From Brachybacterium sp036311905 (GTDB taxonomy: Bacteria > Actinomycetota > Actinomycetes > Actinomycetales > Dermabacteraceae), in assembly GCF_036311905.1 (NCBI RefSeq), contig NZ_JAZDCH010000015.1, positions 1-64,000 of the forward strand: a stretch of 64,000 nt of DNA, in the 5' to 3' direction. Both the position numbers and the translations under genes were made by a program. The notes under the pieces were generated by a model. It had not been told where the DNA came from. It did no database searches and saw nothing but the letters and a program-made list of their open reading frames with translations. This document shows, piece after piece, positions 7,725-15,483 of the stretch. The stretch's first letter is position 1. Each line of letters begins with the position of its first letter.

Positions 7725-8051
7725 TCAGCGGTCCTCGACCGCCTGCTCCAGCTCGTCCTTGTCCATCGTCGACCGGCCCTCGACACCCTGTCGGCGGGCG
7801 TCCTGGTAGAGTTGCTCCTTCGTGCGTCCTCGCGCCCCGCTGTGCGAGCGCTCGCCGCCCCGCTCGGACGGCGACTTGTCCTCGAGGGACGTGCGGCTGG
7901 CTTCCTCGGACTCGCCTTCCTGCGCACGGGTCTTGTTCACCGTGCGCGCGGCGATCTCCTCGGCCTCGTCCGCGGAGACCCCCCGGTCGAGCTGGCTCTG
8001 CTTGATGTGCTCGTACTGACGCTCGCGCTTCGCGCTCCATGCCTCGGGCAT
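7725..8051 (-). CDS. Small charged protein with C-terminal Rho-N/SAP-like motif
   Basis: A 108-residue soluble, highly charged protein. The N-terminus (M-P-E-A-W-S-A-K-R-E-R-Q-Y-E-H-I-K) and the A-A-R-T-V-N-K-T-R segment at about 33-42 recur in small actinobacterial proteins often labelled plasmid stabilisation protein. Residues 75-105 (T-K-E-Q-L-Y-Q-D-A-R-R, then M-D-K-D-E-L) look like a Rho N-terminal/SAP helix pair, suggesting nucleic acid binding. The ATG follows AGGAGGAG. The 'plasmid stabilisation' label has no direct support here. It precedes no obvious partner. Confidence 0.7.
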   Translation of the reverse strand: MPEAWSAKRERQYEHIKQSQLDRGVSADEAEEIAARTVNKTRAQEGESEEASRTSLEDKSPSERGGERSHSGARGRTKEQLYQDARRQGVEGRSTMDKDELEQAVEDR

Positions 8052-8213
8052 GTCTCCTCCTGATCGGTGCACTCGGGCCGCCGGACGGCGGCCGCTCCTC
8101 CATCCTGCCGCGGCATCGCTCGGTGTCGAGGGGACGGACCGAACGGTCGATCCGCGGGCCGCCGGCCGGGCCGCCGCAGGGCCTCGAAGGGCCCGCGGGC
8201 CGGCCGGACGGCC

Positions 8214-9320
8214 TCACTCCCGGCCGTGATCCCCGGACATCGAGCCGATGCTGTTGGACGGGGTGGCCTCGTCCTTCCAGCGCAGCAGCGCCCCGACCCC
8301 TTCGGGGATCCCGAGCGTGTCCTCCTGGAGCGCCGAGATCACCGCGTCGGTCGCCAAGGCCCCGCGCAGCAGCTCCTCGATGCCCGCCGGTTCGTGACCG
8401 GTGATCAGGACGAGCTCCTCGACCTGTCCGCGGCCGAGCGCCTGGGCGACCTCGGCGGCACCGGCGACCGAGGCGCCGTCGCGGGCCTGGCTCTCCCGGA
8501 AGCGGTCGGCGAGCTCCTGCTGCCGTGCGGCGATGACCTCGAGCGTGGTGCGGGTGAGCGCCTCGCGGAAGGGGCCGCGGTCCAGCGCCGCGCCCCGGCT
8601 CCCGCCGGGCACCTCGAGGATCCGCTCACGGGCCTCGCGACCCAGCGCCTCCCGCAGCAGACCCATCGCCCGCACGTCGCCGCTGAGCATCACCATGTCC
8701 ACGCGGTGCTCCCGCAGCGTCCGCTCGACAGCCGCCGCCACCGCGTCCGCGTTGCGCTCCCAGGAGTCCTCGACCCGGGCCTCGGTGTTGTCGGCGCGCC
8801 AGCCGTGCTGGGCGCCGCCGCCCACCCCGGCCTTGTGCAGCACGTCGTGGCCGCCCTCGACCTGCGCGTCCTCGCCGAGCCCGGGGGAACCGTGGGTGAT
8901 CGAGGGGTTCTCGGGGGCGCGCAGGTGCAGGTCCGCTCCGGCTCGATCCACGACCACCAGCAGCTGGCTGACGGCGAAGGGGATCACCTGCACGAGCGGC
9001 AGCAGCTGGGGGAACTCGCCGTGGTGAGCGGACTCCTGCAGCGGCGGAGCCGGCAGCACCCGGTCCACGACGATCCCGTCGTCGGTCGCGAAGACCGAGC
9101 GCCCGTGCCGCCCTCCGAGGCGGGAGGGGCTGAGCACGGAGTCCTCGATCTCCGCGAGCACCCTTTCCGGGGCGCCGTCAGCGGCCAGTCCCGAGCGCAT
9201 CTGCGCCCAGCGGGCCTCGAGCTCGCCGGCGGATTGTGGGTCCGTGCGAGTGGTGTCGAGATGGACGGAGACGACGGGGCCCGTCCCGTCGAGGGCGGCC
9301 GTGAGCCAGGGCAGCTTCAC
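8214..9320 (-). CDS. Rv2629/Balon-like protein (bacterial eRF1-type domain)
   Basis: A 368-residue soluble protein resembling mycobacterial Rv2629 and the bacterial archaeo-eukaryotic release factor (baeRF) family. A beta-rich N-terminal part (V-V-S-V-H-L-D-T-T-R-T) is followed by a middle domain with S-V-F-A-T-D-D-G and L-L-V-V-V-D-R-A-G-A-D-L, then a pelota/eRF1-like C-domain (R-N-A-D-A-V-A-A-A-V-E-R-T, M-V-M-L-S-G-D-V-R-A, L-V-L-I-T-G-H). Published work assigns relatives to the hibernation factor Balon, which occupies the ribosomal A site in stressed cells; that this protein does so is inference. The GTG start was selected because AGGAGGTA lies just ahead; no ATG is available in the right place. 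It is preceded by Mug on the same strand. Confidence 0.72.
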   Translation of the reverse strand: MKLPWLTAALDGTGPVVSVHLDTTRTDPQSAGELEARWAQMRSGLAADGAPERVLAEIEDSVLSPSRLGGRHGRSVFATDDGIVVDRVLPAPPLQESAHHGEFPQLLPLVQVIPFAVSQLLVVVDRAGADLHLRAPENPSITHGSPGLGEDAQVEGGHDVLHKAGVGGGAQHGWRADNTEARVEDSWERNADAVAAAVERTLREHRVDMVMLSGDVRAMGLLREALGREARERILEVPGGSRGAALDRGPFREALTRTTLEVIAARQQELADRFRESQARDGASVAGAAEVAQALGRGQVEELVLITGHEPAGIEELLRGALATDAVISALQEDTLGIPEGVGALLRWKDEATPSNSIGSMSGDHGRE

Positions 9321-9434
9321 CAGGTACCTCCTGCGTGCGCGACGTGCGGGGAGGGCCGTGCGCTCGGCTCGGCCTCTTCGCCCCGCCTGGATCCGCACCA
9401 CCCTTCCACGCGGCGTCGGCCGCGGCAAGGGAGT

Positions 9435-10085
9435 TCAGGAAGCCGCTGCCTCCACGCCCGCCTCGGCCGCGACCTCCCGCCAGGTAGCGGCGAGCGAGTC
9501 GATCGTGGCGTGGGCGTTCAGCCCGCTGGGCTGCGGCACGACCCACAGCACAGGGGCCCCGGGACCCTCGGGCCATCCGGCGACCGTGCCCGGATCCTGG
9601 CGGCCGAGCCGGGCCCTGGGCACTCCGAAGGCGCTGCGGAAGGCGGTGATGCCCGCGATCGCGACGACGCGGGGTCGCAGCCGCGGCAGGCGCCCGAGCA
9701 GGGCCGCGCCGCCCGTGCGCAGCTCCTCGCGGTCCAGCTCGGCGGCGCGCGCGGTCGCCCGGCCCACGAGATTCGTGATCCCGAGGCCGCGGTCCAGCAG
9801 GTCCTGCTCGTCGGCGAGGTCGAGACCGCGGGAGGCGTCCACGAGGCGTGACGTCAGCCCGGCGCGGTGCAGCGAGGGCCAGAAGCGGTTCCCCGGATGG
9901 GCGAAGGGGGCGCGCACGGCCGCGGTCCACAGCCCCGGGTTGATCCCCACGATCAGCAGCCTCAGGGTGTCCGGCACCGCGGGCAGCACGTCGTCCAGCG
10001 CGCAGGGATCGGTGGTGTCCACGGCGGCGAGATCCGCGCGGGTGGGGCGCGCGCCGTGCAACGGGGAGGGGCGTCGTGAGCTCAC
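9435..10085 (-). CDS. mug: G/U mismatch-specific DNA glycosylase
   Basis: A 216-residue enzyme of the MUG/TDG branch of the uracil-DNA glycosylase superfamily. It has the motif L-I-V-G-I-N-P-G-L (catalytic Asn within G-I-N-P-G), the H-P-G-N-R-F-W-P strand typical of MUG, G-I-T-N-L-V, and the late P-Q-P-S-G-L-N-A loop (N-P-S-G-L-N in relatives). It removes uracil or ethenocytosine opposite guanine in base excision repair. I take a GTG start, 6 bases after the minus-strand hexamer TACAGT (10097-10092), with no Shine-Dalgarno; a GTG 14 codons upstream is possible. It is divergent from tdk. Confidence 0.85.
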   Translation of the reverse strand: MSSRRPSPLHGARPTRADLAAVDTTDPCALDDVLPAVPDTLRLLIVGINPGLWTAAVRAPFAHPGNRFWPSLHRAGLTSRLVDASRGLDLADEQDLLDRGLGITNLVGRATARAAELDREELRTGGAALLGRLPRLRPRVVAIAGITAFRSAFGVPRARLGRQDPGTVAGWPEGPGAPVLWVVPQPSGLNAHATIDSLAATWREVAAEAGVEAAAS

Positions 10086-10090
10086 CTCGG

Positions 10091-10122
10091 CACTGTAGCG
10101 CCGCGCCACTGTAGCGCCGCGC
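10091..10122. repeat. Perfect 16-base tandem duplication in divergent promoter region
   Basis: CACTGTAGCGCCGCGC occurs twice, head to tail (10091-10106 and 10107-10122). Each copy carries TACAGT on the minus strand, so the -10 element of mug is duplicated; the right edge abuts the TAGGCT -10 of tdk. Confidence 0.9.
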
Positions 10123-10136
10123 CGTAGGCTGACCGC

Positions 10137-10769
10137 ATGCACCGCAGCGAGGCAGGACGCCTGCACGTGATCGCCGGACCGATGTTCGCGGGGAAGACCG
10201 AGGAGCTGCTGCGCCGCGTGCGTCGCTCCCGCCTCGCCGGGGCGCGCGTCGAGGTGATCGGCCATGCCCTCGACACCCGGGCGGGGGCGGAGCGGCTGCG
10301 CACCCACCTGGGCGCCTCGCTGCCCGCACGGATGATGAGCACCCCCGGGGAGCTCTCCCCTCTGCTCGCCGGGGAGCCGCCCGATCTCGTGGCGATCGAC
10401 GAGGCTCAGTTCTTCGGTCCCGGGCTCGTGCCCGCGATCGACGCCCTCCTCGACGCGGGCGTGCAGGTCGAGGCGGCGGGGCTCTGCGTCACCTACGACG
10501 GGGACGGGTTCGAGCCGGTGCCGACCCTGATGGCGCTCGCCGAGGAGGTCGTGAAGCTCACCGCGGTGTGCACCGTGTGCGGTCGGGACGCGGCCTTCCA
10601 CGTGCGGCTCGCGGGGAGCACCGGGGATCCGAGGTCGGCGACCGCGGAGCAGGTGGGCGGGGTCGAGTCCTATCAGGCGCGCTGCCGGAGGCACCGTGAT
10701 CTCCGGGAGACCGGCGCGTCGGGGGCGCCCGGCGCCGGCTCTGCTCCTCGCGCGGCCTCGAGCGGGTGA
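10137..10769 (+). CDS. tdk: Thymidine kinase
   Basis: A 210-residue type II (TK1-like) thymidine kinase, which phosphorylates thymidine in the salvage pathway. Residues 14-21 are the P-loop G-P-M-F-A-G-K-T, D-E-A-Q-F-F near 88 is the Walker B region with the catalytic Glu just before, and A-V-C-T-V-C-G at about 142-148 with a later Cys in A-R-C-R-R-H forms the structural zinc site. The C-terminal 20 residues are low-complexity Gly/Ala/Ser. The ATG is 6 bases after TAGGCT, a leaderless arrangement. Confidence 0.95.
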   Translation: MHRSEAGRLHVIAGPMFAGKTEELLRRVRRSRLAGARVEVIGHALDTRAGAERLRTHLGASLPARMMSTPGELSPLLAGEPPDLVAIDEAQFFGPGLVPAIDALLDAGVQVEAAGLCVTYDGDGFEPVPTLMALAEEVVKLTAVCTVCGRDAAFHVRLAGSTGDPRSATAEQVGGVESYQARCRRHRDLRETGASGAPGAGSAPRAASSG

Positions 10770-10791
10770 GCCCGCCTGAGACCGCGGGCGA

Positions 10792-11289
10792 TCAGGTGAT
10801 CGGGACCGAGTCCTCGGTGAGCAGCTCGATGCCGTCGAGGTCCCACTGCCCGTCGACCCGCCGCACGTAGTAGCGGAGGTCCGCGGACTCGGACTGGCCG
10901 TCGACGGTGTAGGTCTCGGTGACCTCGAAGATCGCGTAACCCTGTCGGTTGATGCGGTCGTTGACCTCGTAGGTGATCGCGTCGGTCCCGACGATGTTCT
11001 CGTCGAAGATCGCGCACGAGGTCAGCCCCGTCGCGGAGCGGAACTCCTCGGTGGTCGACTCCATGAAGAGATCGCAGTCGGCCTCCTGCAGCGAGGAGTA
11101 GAAGTCGTCGACGGTGTCCGCCGGATCGCCGCGACCCAGGATCCGCCAGCCGATCAGCACCGCCAGGGCGAGGACGATCAGGGCGAGGAACAGCGCGACG
11201 CCCCCGATCAGCATCCAGTGCCAGGTGGGGCGCTTGGCGCGGCCCCCGCCGGCGGTCGGCATCATCCCCTGCGGCTGTGCGTAGGCCAT
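10792..11289 (-). CDS. Membrane-anchored protein with DUF4878-like domain
   Basis: A 165-residue protein. A short Gly/Pro-rich cytoplasmic N-terminus (1-24) leads to one membrane helix at about 25-50 (L-I-G-G-V-A-L-F-L-A-L-I-V-L-A-L), then an extracytoplasmic NTF2-like domain (V-D-D-F-Y-S-S-L-Q-E-A-D-C-D ... V-R-R-V-D-G-Q-W-D-L-D-G) with two cysteines. Such DUF4878-type lipoprotein/membrane domains are common in actinobacteria and of unknown role. The ATG follows GAGGGGGACC. It is divergent from the GH92 gene, with a large palindrome between them. Confidence 0.7.
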   Translation of the reverse strand: MAYAQPQGMMPTAGGGRAKRPTWHWMLIGGVALFLALIVLALAVLIGWRILGRGDPADTVDDFYSSLQEADCDLFMESTTEEFRSATGLTSCAIFDENIVGTDAITYEVNDRINRQGYAIFEVTETYTVDGQSESADLRYYVRRVDGQWDLDGIELLTEDSVPIT

Positions 11290-11356
11290 CGGTCCCCCTC
11301 GGATCTCAGTGCTCGCCCCGAGTATTCCGCACGGGGGACGTCGGCGCACCTCCGCG

Positions 11357-11397
11357 GCGTGGGGAGAACTCCCCACGCCCGCCGCGCTCGATACGCT
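11357..11397 (+). promoter_or_regulatory. Palindrome and -10 element ahead of GH92 gene
   Basis: A 10-base-arm palindrome, GCGTGGGGAG and CTCCCCACGC around AA (11357-11378), is followed by TACGCT (11392-11397), which is 7 bases ahead of the GH92 ATG. The palindrome core equals the one at the two WXG-motif genes, but the gap to the -10 here is 17, not 24. It covers the -35 position, so repression is plausible. Confidence 0.5.
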
Positions 11398-11404
11398 GGA
11401 GGGC

Positions 11405-14400
11405 ATGATCGTCACCGCAGACCCCGGTCCCGTCGGCTCGCCCACCAGCAGGGACGGTGCCGGGTTCCTCTCGCCCGAGACCCTCATGTACGTGATCGAG
11501 CCGGGGGAGCGGGCCGAGGTCGCCGTGGACGGGCACGAGGGGGCGCCCTCCCTCGTCGGCCGCACCATCGGCGCCGGCGAGCAGCTGCGCTGGTTCCTGC
11601 ACCCCGTGCTGGATCCCGCGCTGAGCTGGGGTGCGACCCACGCCGCGATCGACCTCGAGTTCACCGACGGCAGCCGTCTCTCCCAGCTCGACCCCCGCGA
11701 CCAGTACGGGACCCCGGCGACCGCCGAGGGGATGGGTGCGGCGCGGATCCTGTACGCCGATCAGTGGAACGACGTGCAGGTGGGGCTCGAGGACGCCGTC
11801 GGCCGCACCGTCGCCAAGGTGCTGCTGAGCGTCGCCGCACCGGAGCACGACGACCAGGGCGAGCCGATCGGCGCCGGGGTGGAACTGCACGGCTTCCTCG
11901 ACGGCCCCCGCCTCGCCGCGCGCCCCGCCGATCCGCCGCTCGAGGACCCCGTCGCCTGGGTCGACACGCGCCGCGGCACCTACTCCTCCGGGGACTTCTC
12001 CCGCGGCAACACCCTCCCGCTCACCGCGATCCCCAACGGTTTCGCCTTCTTCACCCCGGTGACCGATGCGCGCACCCGTCGCTGGCTCTACGAGTGGCAC
12101 CGGCGCGGCGGGGAGGACAACCGCCCCCGTCTGCAGGGGCTCGCGATCAGCCACCAGCCGAGCCCCTGGATGGGCGACCGCAACCAGTTCGTGATGATGC
12201 CGCTGCTGGGGGAGGAGCCGGACGCCTCCCCGGAGGGCCGCGCCCGGGGCTTCGACCATGCGACGGAGACCGCGCGCCCCGACCTCTACGAGGCGCCCCT
12301 GGACGGCGACCTCACCGTGCGCCTCGCCCCCACCGACCACGGGGCGATCCTCGAGGTGGACCTCCCCGTCGAGGAGGGGCCGCGCCACCTGCTGCTGGAG
12401 GGCGTGGACCGGCATTGCCGGATCGACGCCGCCGGTGCCGTCTTCGACGGCCGCTTCCACGCGTGGGTCGACTCGGGACTCGCCGAGGGCTACGCCCGGG
12501 CCGACGGGGCGACCCGCATGTTCGTGCTCGGCGAGGTGAGCCCCGCGCCGGAGTCCGTGGGGCCAGCCTCCGGCGCCACGCCCGGGGCTTCCGTGCTGAG
12601 CTTCGCGCCCGGCACGACCCGGGTGACGGTGCGCCTGGTGACCAGCTTCGTCGGGATCGATCAGGCACGGCGTACCTTCGCCCGGGAGGTCGAGCGACGC
12701 TCCCTCGAGCAGGTGCGTCGCGACGCCCACGCCGCCTGGACCGAGCGGCTCGAGGTGATCGAGGTGCCCGGGGCGAGCCCCGCCGAGCGCCGCACCCTCT
12801 ACGGCAACCTCTACCGCCTGAACCTCTACCCCAACTCGCACTGGGAGGACGCGGGCACCCCGCAGCGCCCCGAGCCGGTGCACGCGAGCCCCGTCCTGCC
12901 GGTCAAGGGCGAGGCGACCGATACGCGCACCAACGCCCAGGTCCTCCCCGGGCGGATGCACGTCAACAACGGCTTCTGGGACACCTACCGCACCGCGTGG
13001 CCCGCCTACGCCCTGCTGTACCCGGAGCTGGCCGCCGAGCTCGCCGACGGCTTCGTGCAGCAGTTCCGCGAGGGCGGCTGGATCGCCCGCTGGTCCTCGC
13101 CCGGCTACGCCGACTGCATGACCGGGACCAGCAGCGACATCGCCTTCGCCGATCTCCTGGTCAAGGGCGTCGAGCTGCCGGATCCGGAGGCCGCCTATCT
13201 CTCCGGACTGCGCAATGCGACCGTCGCCCCGCCCTTCCCCGAGGTCGGGCGCAAGGGCAATGAGCGTGCCGTGTTCACCGGCTACGTCGACACCGACACC
13301 CCGGAGTCCGTGTCCTGGGCGCTCGAGGCCCACATCAACGACGCCGGCCTCGCCGTGCACGCCGAGCTGCTGGCCGAGCGCACCGAGGACGCGGCGCGGG
13401 CTGAGACCCTCCGCGAGGAGGCGGCCTACCTGCGCGACCGCTCGCGGGGCTATGCCCTGCTCTTCGACCCGGCGATCCGCTTCTTCCAGGGTCGACGCCG
13501 CGACGGCGCCTTCGCGACGACGCCCGAGGAGTTCGACCCGCTCAGCTGGGGCGGGGACTTCACGGAGACCGACGGCTGGAACTTCGCCTTCCACGTCCCG
13601 CACGACGGCGAGGGGCTCGCGGACCTCTACGGCGGGCACGATGCCCTCCACGCCCAGCTCGAGGAGTTCTTCGCGACCCCGGAGCGAGCGGATCGGAAGG
13701 GCACCTACGGCCACGTGATCCACGAGATGACCGAGGCGCGCGCCGTGCGCATGGGGCAGTTCGGGGTCTCCAACCAGCCGGCCCACCACATCCCCTTCCT
13801 GTTCCACCATGCCGGCTCGCCGCAGCGCGCCGCCGAGGTGGTGCGGGAGGTGCAGCGTCGGCTGTTCGTCGGCGAGCAGATCGGCCAGGGCTACCCGGGC
13901 GACGAGGACAACGGCGAGATGAGCGCGTGGTGGCTGTTCACCGCGCTGGGCCTGTACCCGCTGCAGCTCGCGACGGAGCGTTACCACCTGGTCGCGCCGC
14001 TGTTCGAGGAGGCGCGGGTGCGGCCGCTCGGCGGCGAGCCGTTCAGCGTGCACGCCCCCGCCGCGCGCTCCGGCGAGGTCGCGCTGCAGGGCGTCACCGC
14101 GGACGGCGCCGCGCTCCCCGGCCCCTGGGTCGAGCACTCGGCGCTGCGCGGCCGGATCGAGGTCGCACTCGGGGCGGAGCCCGACGGCTTCGACGCGGTG
14201 CCGCCCTCGCTCACCCCGCCCGGCGGCCGCGCGCACCCGCTCGTGGACCTGCTGCCCCGCGTTCCGTCCGACCCGCTGCTCGACGACGACTCCGGCACGG
14301 AGCGGCGCTGGGAGGAGCGGACCGCGGTCATCGACCTGCCGGTGCTCGAGGAGGCGCTGACGGCCCGCTATCTCACCCTCACCTCGGCCGCGGAGGAGGG

Positions 14401-14608
14401 CGGCGACCCGATCGCCTGGCGGCTCGAGGGCTCGCGGGACGGCCGCACCTGGGAGGTGCTGGACGCCCGCGGCGGAGAGACCTTCCGCTGGCGCCGGCAG
14501 ACGCGACCCTTCCTCCTCGCCTCACCGCAGGCGATGGACCATCACCGACTGGTGATCACGACCGCTCAGGGTCCGTTGCGCCTCGCGCAGGTCGAGCTGC
14601 TCGCCTGA
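11405..14608 (+). CDS. GH92-family alpha-mannosidase
   Basis: A 1067-residue glycoside hydrolase of family 92, exo-acting, Ca2+-dependent alpha-mannosidases. Residues 1-270 form the N-terminal beta domain with W-M-G-D-R-N-Q-F. The (alpha/alpha)6 barrel carries G-F-W-D-T-Y-R-T-A-W-P (near 520), W-S-S-P-G-Y-A-D-C-M-T-G-T-S-S-D, N-Q-P-A-H-H-I-P and G-Y-P-G-D-E-D-N-G-E-M-S-A-W-W, the last containing the conserved Glu/Asp pair. The C-terminal 250 residues are longer than in many relatives and end in a discoidin-like beta region (A-W-R-L-E-G-S-R-D-G-R-T-W-E). No signal peptide is visible, unlike many GH92 enzymes, so it may act inside the cell on imported mannosides. The ATG was chosen 7 bases after TACGCT. 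Its last 53 bases overlap the convergent YwaF-like gene. Confidence 0.92.
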   Translation: MIVTADPGPVGSPTSRDGAGFLSPETLMYVIEPGERAEVAVDGHEGAPSLVGRTIGAGEQLRWFLHPVLDPALSWGATHAAIDLEFTDGSRLSQLDPRDQYGTPATAEGMGAARILYADQWNDVQVGLEDAVGRTVAKVLLSVAAPEHDDQGEPIGAGVELHGFLDGPRLAARPADPPLEDPVAWVDTRRGTYSSGDFSRGNTLPLTAIPNGFAFFTPVTDARTRRWLYEWHRRGGEDNRPRLQGLAISHQPSPWMGDRNQFVMMPLLGEEPDASPEGRARGFDHATETARPDLYEAPLDGDLTVRLAPTDHGAILEVDLPVEEGPRHLLLEGVDRHCRIDAAGAVFDGRFHAWVDSGLAEGYARADGATRMFVLGEVSPAPESVGPASGATPGASVLSFAPGTTRVTVRLVTSFVGIDQARRTFAREVERRSLEQVRRDAHAAWTERLEVIEVPGASPAERRTLYGNLYRLNLYPNSHWEDAGTPQRPEPVHASPVLPVKGEATDTRTNAQVLPGRMHVNNGFWDTYRTAWPAYALLYPELAAELADGFVQQFREGGWIARWSSPGYADCMTGTSSDIAFADLLVKGVELPDPEAAYLSGLRNATVAPPFPEVGRKGNERAVFTGYVDTDTPESVSWALEAHINDAGLAVHAELLAERTEDAARAETLREEAAYLRDRSRGYALLFDPAIRFFQGRRRDGAFATTPEEFDPLSWGGDFTETDGWNFAFHVPHDGEGLADLYGGHDALHAQLEEFFATPERADRKGTYGHVIHEMTEARAVRMGQFGVSNQPAHHIPFLFHHAGSPQRAAEVVREVQRRLFVGEQIGQGYPGDEDNGEMSAWWLFTALGLYPLQLATERYHLVAPLFEEARVRPLGGEPFSVHAPAARSGEVALQGVTADGAALPGPWVEHSALRGRIEVALGAEPDGFDAVPPSLTPPGGRAHPLVDLLPRVPSDPLLDDDSGTERRWEERTAVIDLPVLEEALTARYLTLTSAAEEGGDPIAWRLEGSRDGRTWEVLDARGGETFRWRRQTRPFLLASPQAMDHHRLVITTAQGPLRLAQVELLA

Positions 14609-15380
14609 GCAGCCCCCCACGGCCGCTGAGCGGCGTGCCAGCTCGGCGGTCCAGGAGCACCCAGGGCAGGGTCATCGCCGCCCACACCGTCGCGATCAGC
14701 ACCGCCTCGACGAGCAGGTACTGCGGCCACGGGCCCAGCAGGTCGAGGATCGACGGGCCCGACGGTGCCCGGTTCAGGTAGCCGTAGTTGGCGCCGGTGA
14801 GGGCGTTGCCGGTGACCGCGATCGCGGCCCAGGCGAGGGTCGCCACATAGGCCGCGCCGTATCCGCGCCAGGTGGGCCGATAGCCGAGCCCCCACACCAG
14901 CACGACGGGGGCGAGCAGGCCCGCGCCGTGCGCGATCCAGTACTGGGCGAACTCCAGCGGCACCCAGACGAAGTAGTTCACGTCGGGCGTGAGGACCGAC
15001 TGCATGTTGAGGGTGAGCCCCCAGTACCAGCTCACCACGATCGCCCAGCGGGCCTGCGTGATCAGGGCGAGGGGGACCAGGAAGCGGAGCGCGTCCGAGA
15101 AGTGCAGCGGCAGGGACTCGTCCAGGTTCCAGGCCCAGGGCATGAATCCCCACAGGGTCCAGAAGGTCGAGTTCGCGAGCAGCGGCCAGCCGGCGATCCG
15201 CAGGACCCGGTCCGTTCGGTCGGGCGGGGCGCGCCGCGCCAGCACCACCAGGGCGACGGCGGCGACGGCGAGGAGCGCGAGCATCGTCACGTGCGTCGTG
15301 CCGTAGGCGGGCATGTGGCCCAGCGGCCCGTCGGCGAGCAGCTCGAGCGCCCCGTGCGGGTCGGGGTCCGTTCCGGTCAT
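14556..15380 (-). CDS. TIGR02206/YwaF-family membrane protein
   Basis: A 274-residue integral membrane protein with about seven transmembrane segments. The family pattern is visible in F-W-T-L-W-G-F-M-P-W-A-W-N, L-P-L-H-F-S-D-A-L-R-F (the H-x-C/S-x-x central motif) and G-N-A-L-T-G-A-N-Y-G-Y-L (N-Y-x-Y-L). The function is unknown. The ATG follows AGGAGGCG. The C-terminal 30 residues are basic and encoded opposite the 3' end of the GH92 gene, an unusual convergent overlap of 53 bases, so the true C-terminus could be affected by misannotation only if the stop were wrong, which I see no sign of. Confidence 0.82.
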   Translation of the reverse strand: MTGTDPDPHGALELLADGPLGHMPAYGTTHVTMLALLAVAAVALVVLARRAPPDRTDRVLRIAGWPLLANSTFWTLWGFMPWAWNLDESLPLHFSDALRFLVPLALITQARWAIVVSWYWGLTLNMQSVLTPDVNYFVWVPLEFAQYWIAHGAGLLAPVVLVWGLGYRPTWRGYGAAYVATLAWAAIAVTGNALTGANYGYLNRAPSGPSILDLLGPWPQYLLVEAVLIATVWAAMTLPWVLLDRRAGTPLSGRGGLLRRAARPARGATDPERS

Positions 15381-15420
15381 CCGCGCCTCCTGGTCCGTGA
15401 CGATCCGGGCCGAGCATACG

Positions 15421-15448
15421 GAAGCGCCCCGCCGGGGCGGGGCGCTTC
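15421..15448 (-). terminator. Terminator of the fructose operon
   Basis: Perfect 13-base arms GAAGCGCCCCGCC and GGCGGGGCGCTTC around GG (an effective loop of four or more bases), 35 bases past the fruA stop on the minus strand. Confidence 0.75.
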
Positions 15449-15483
15449 ACGAGGACGGGGGACGGGGACGGAGCGGCGGAGGC

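Noticed and set aside
8090..8213. Very GC-rich inverted repeats after the Balon-like gene
   Set aside because: Several overlapping weak stems without one dominant fold; could be a terminator but not assignable.
10347..10360. GGGGAG-CT-CTCCCC inside tdk as a regulatory site
   Set aside because: It lies in coding sequence with no -10 at the expected distance; kept only as a caution on motif specificity.
11306..14236. A minus-strand open frame of 976 codons opposite the GH92 gene
   Set aside because: The plus-strand frame carries clear GH92 motifs; the antisense frame is low-complexity.
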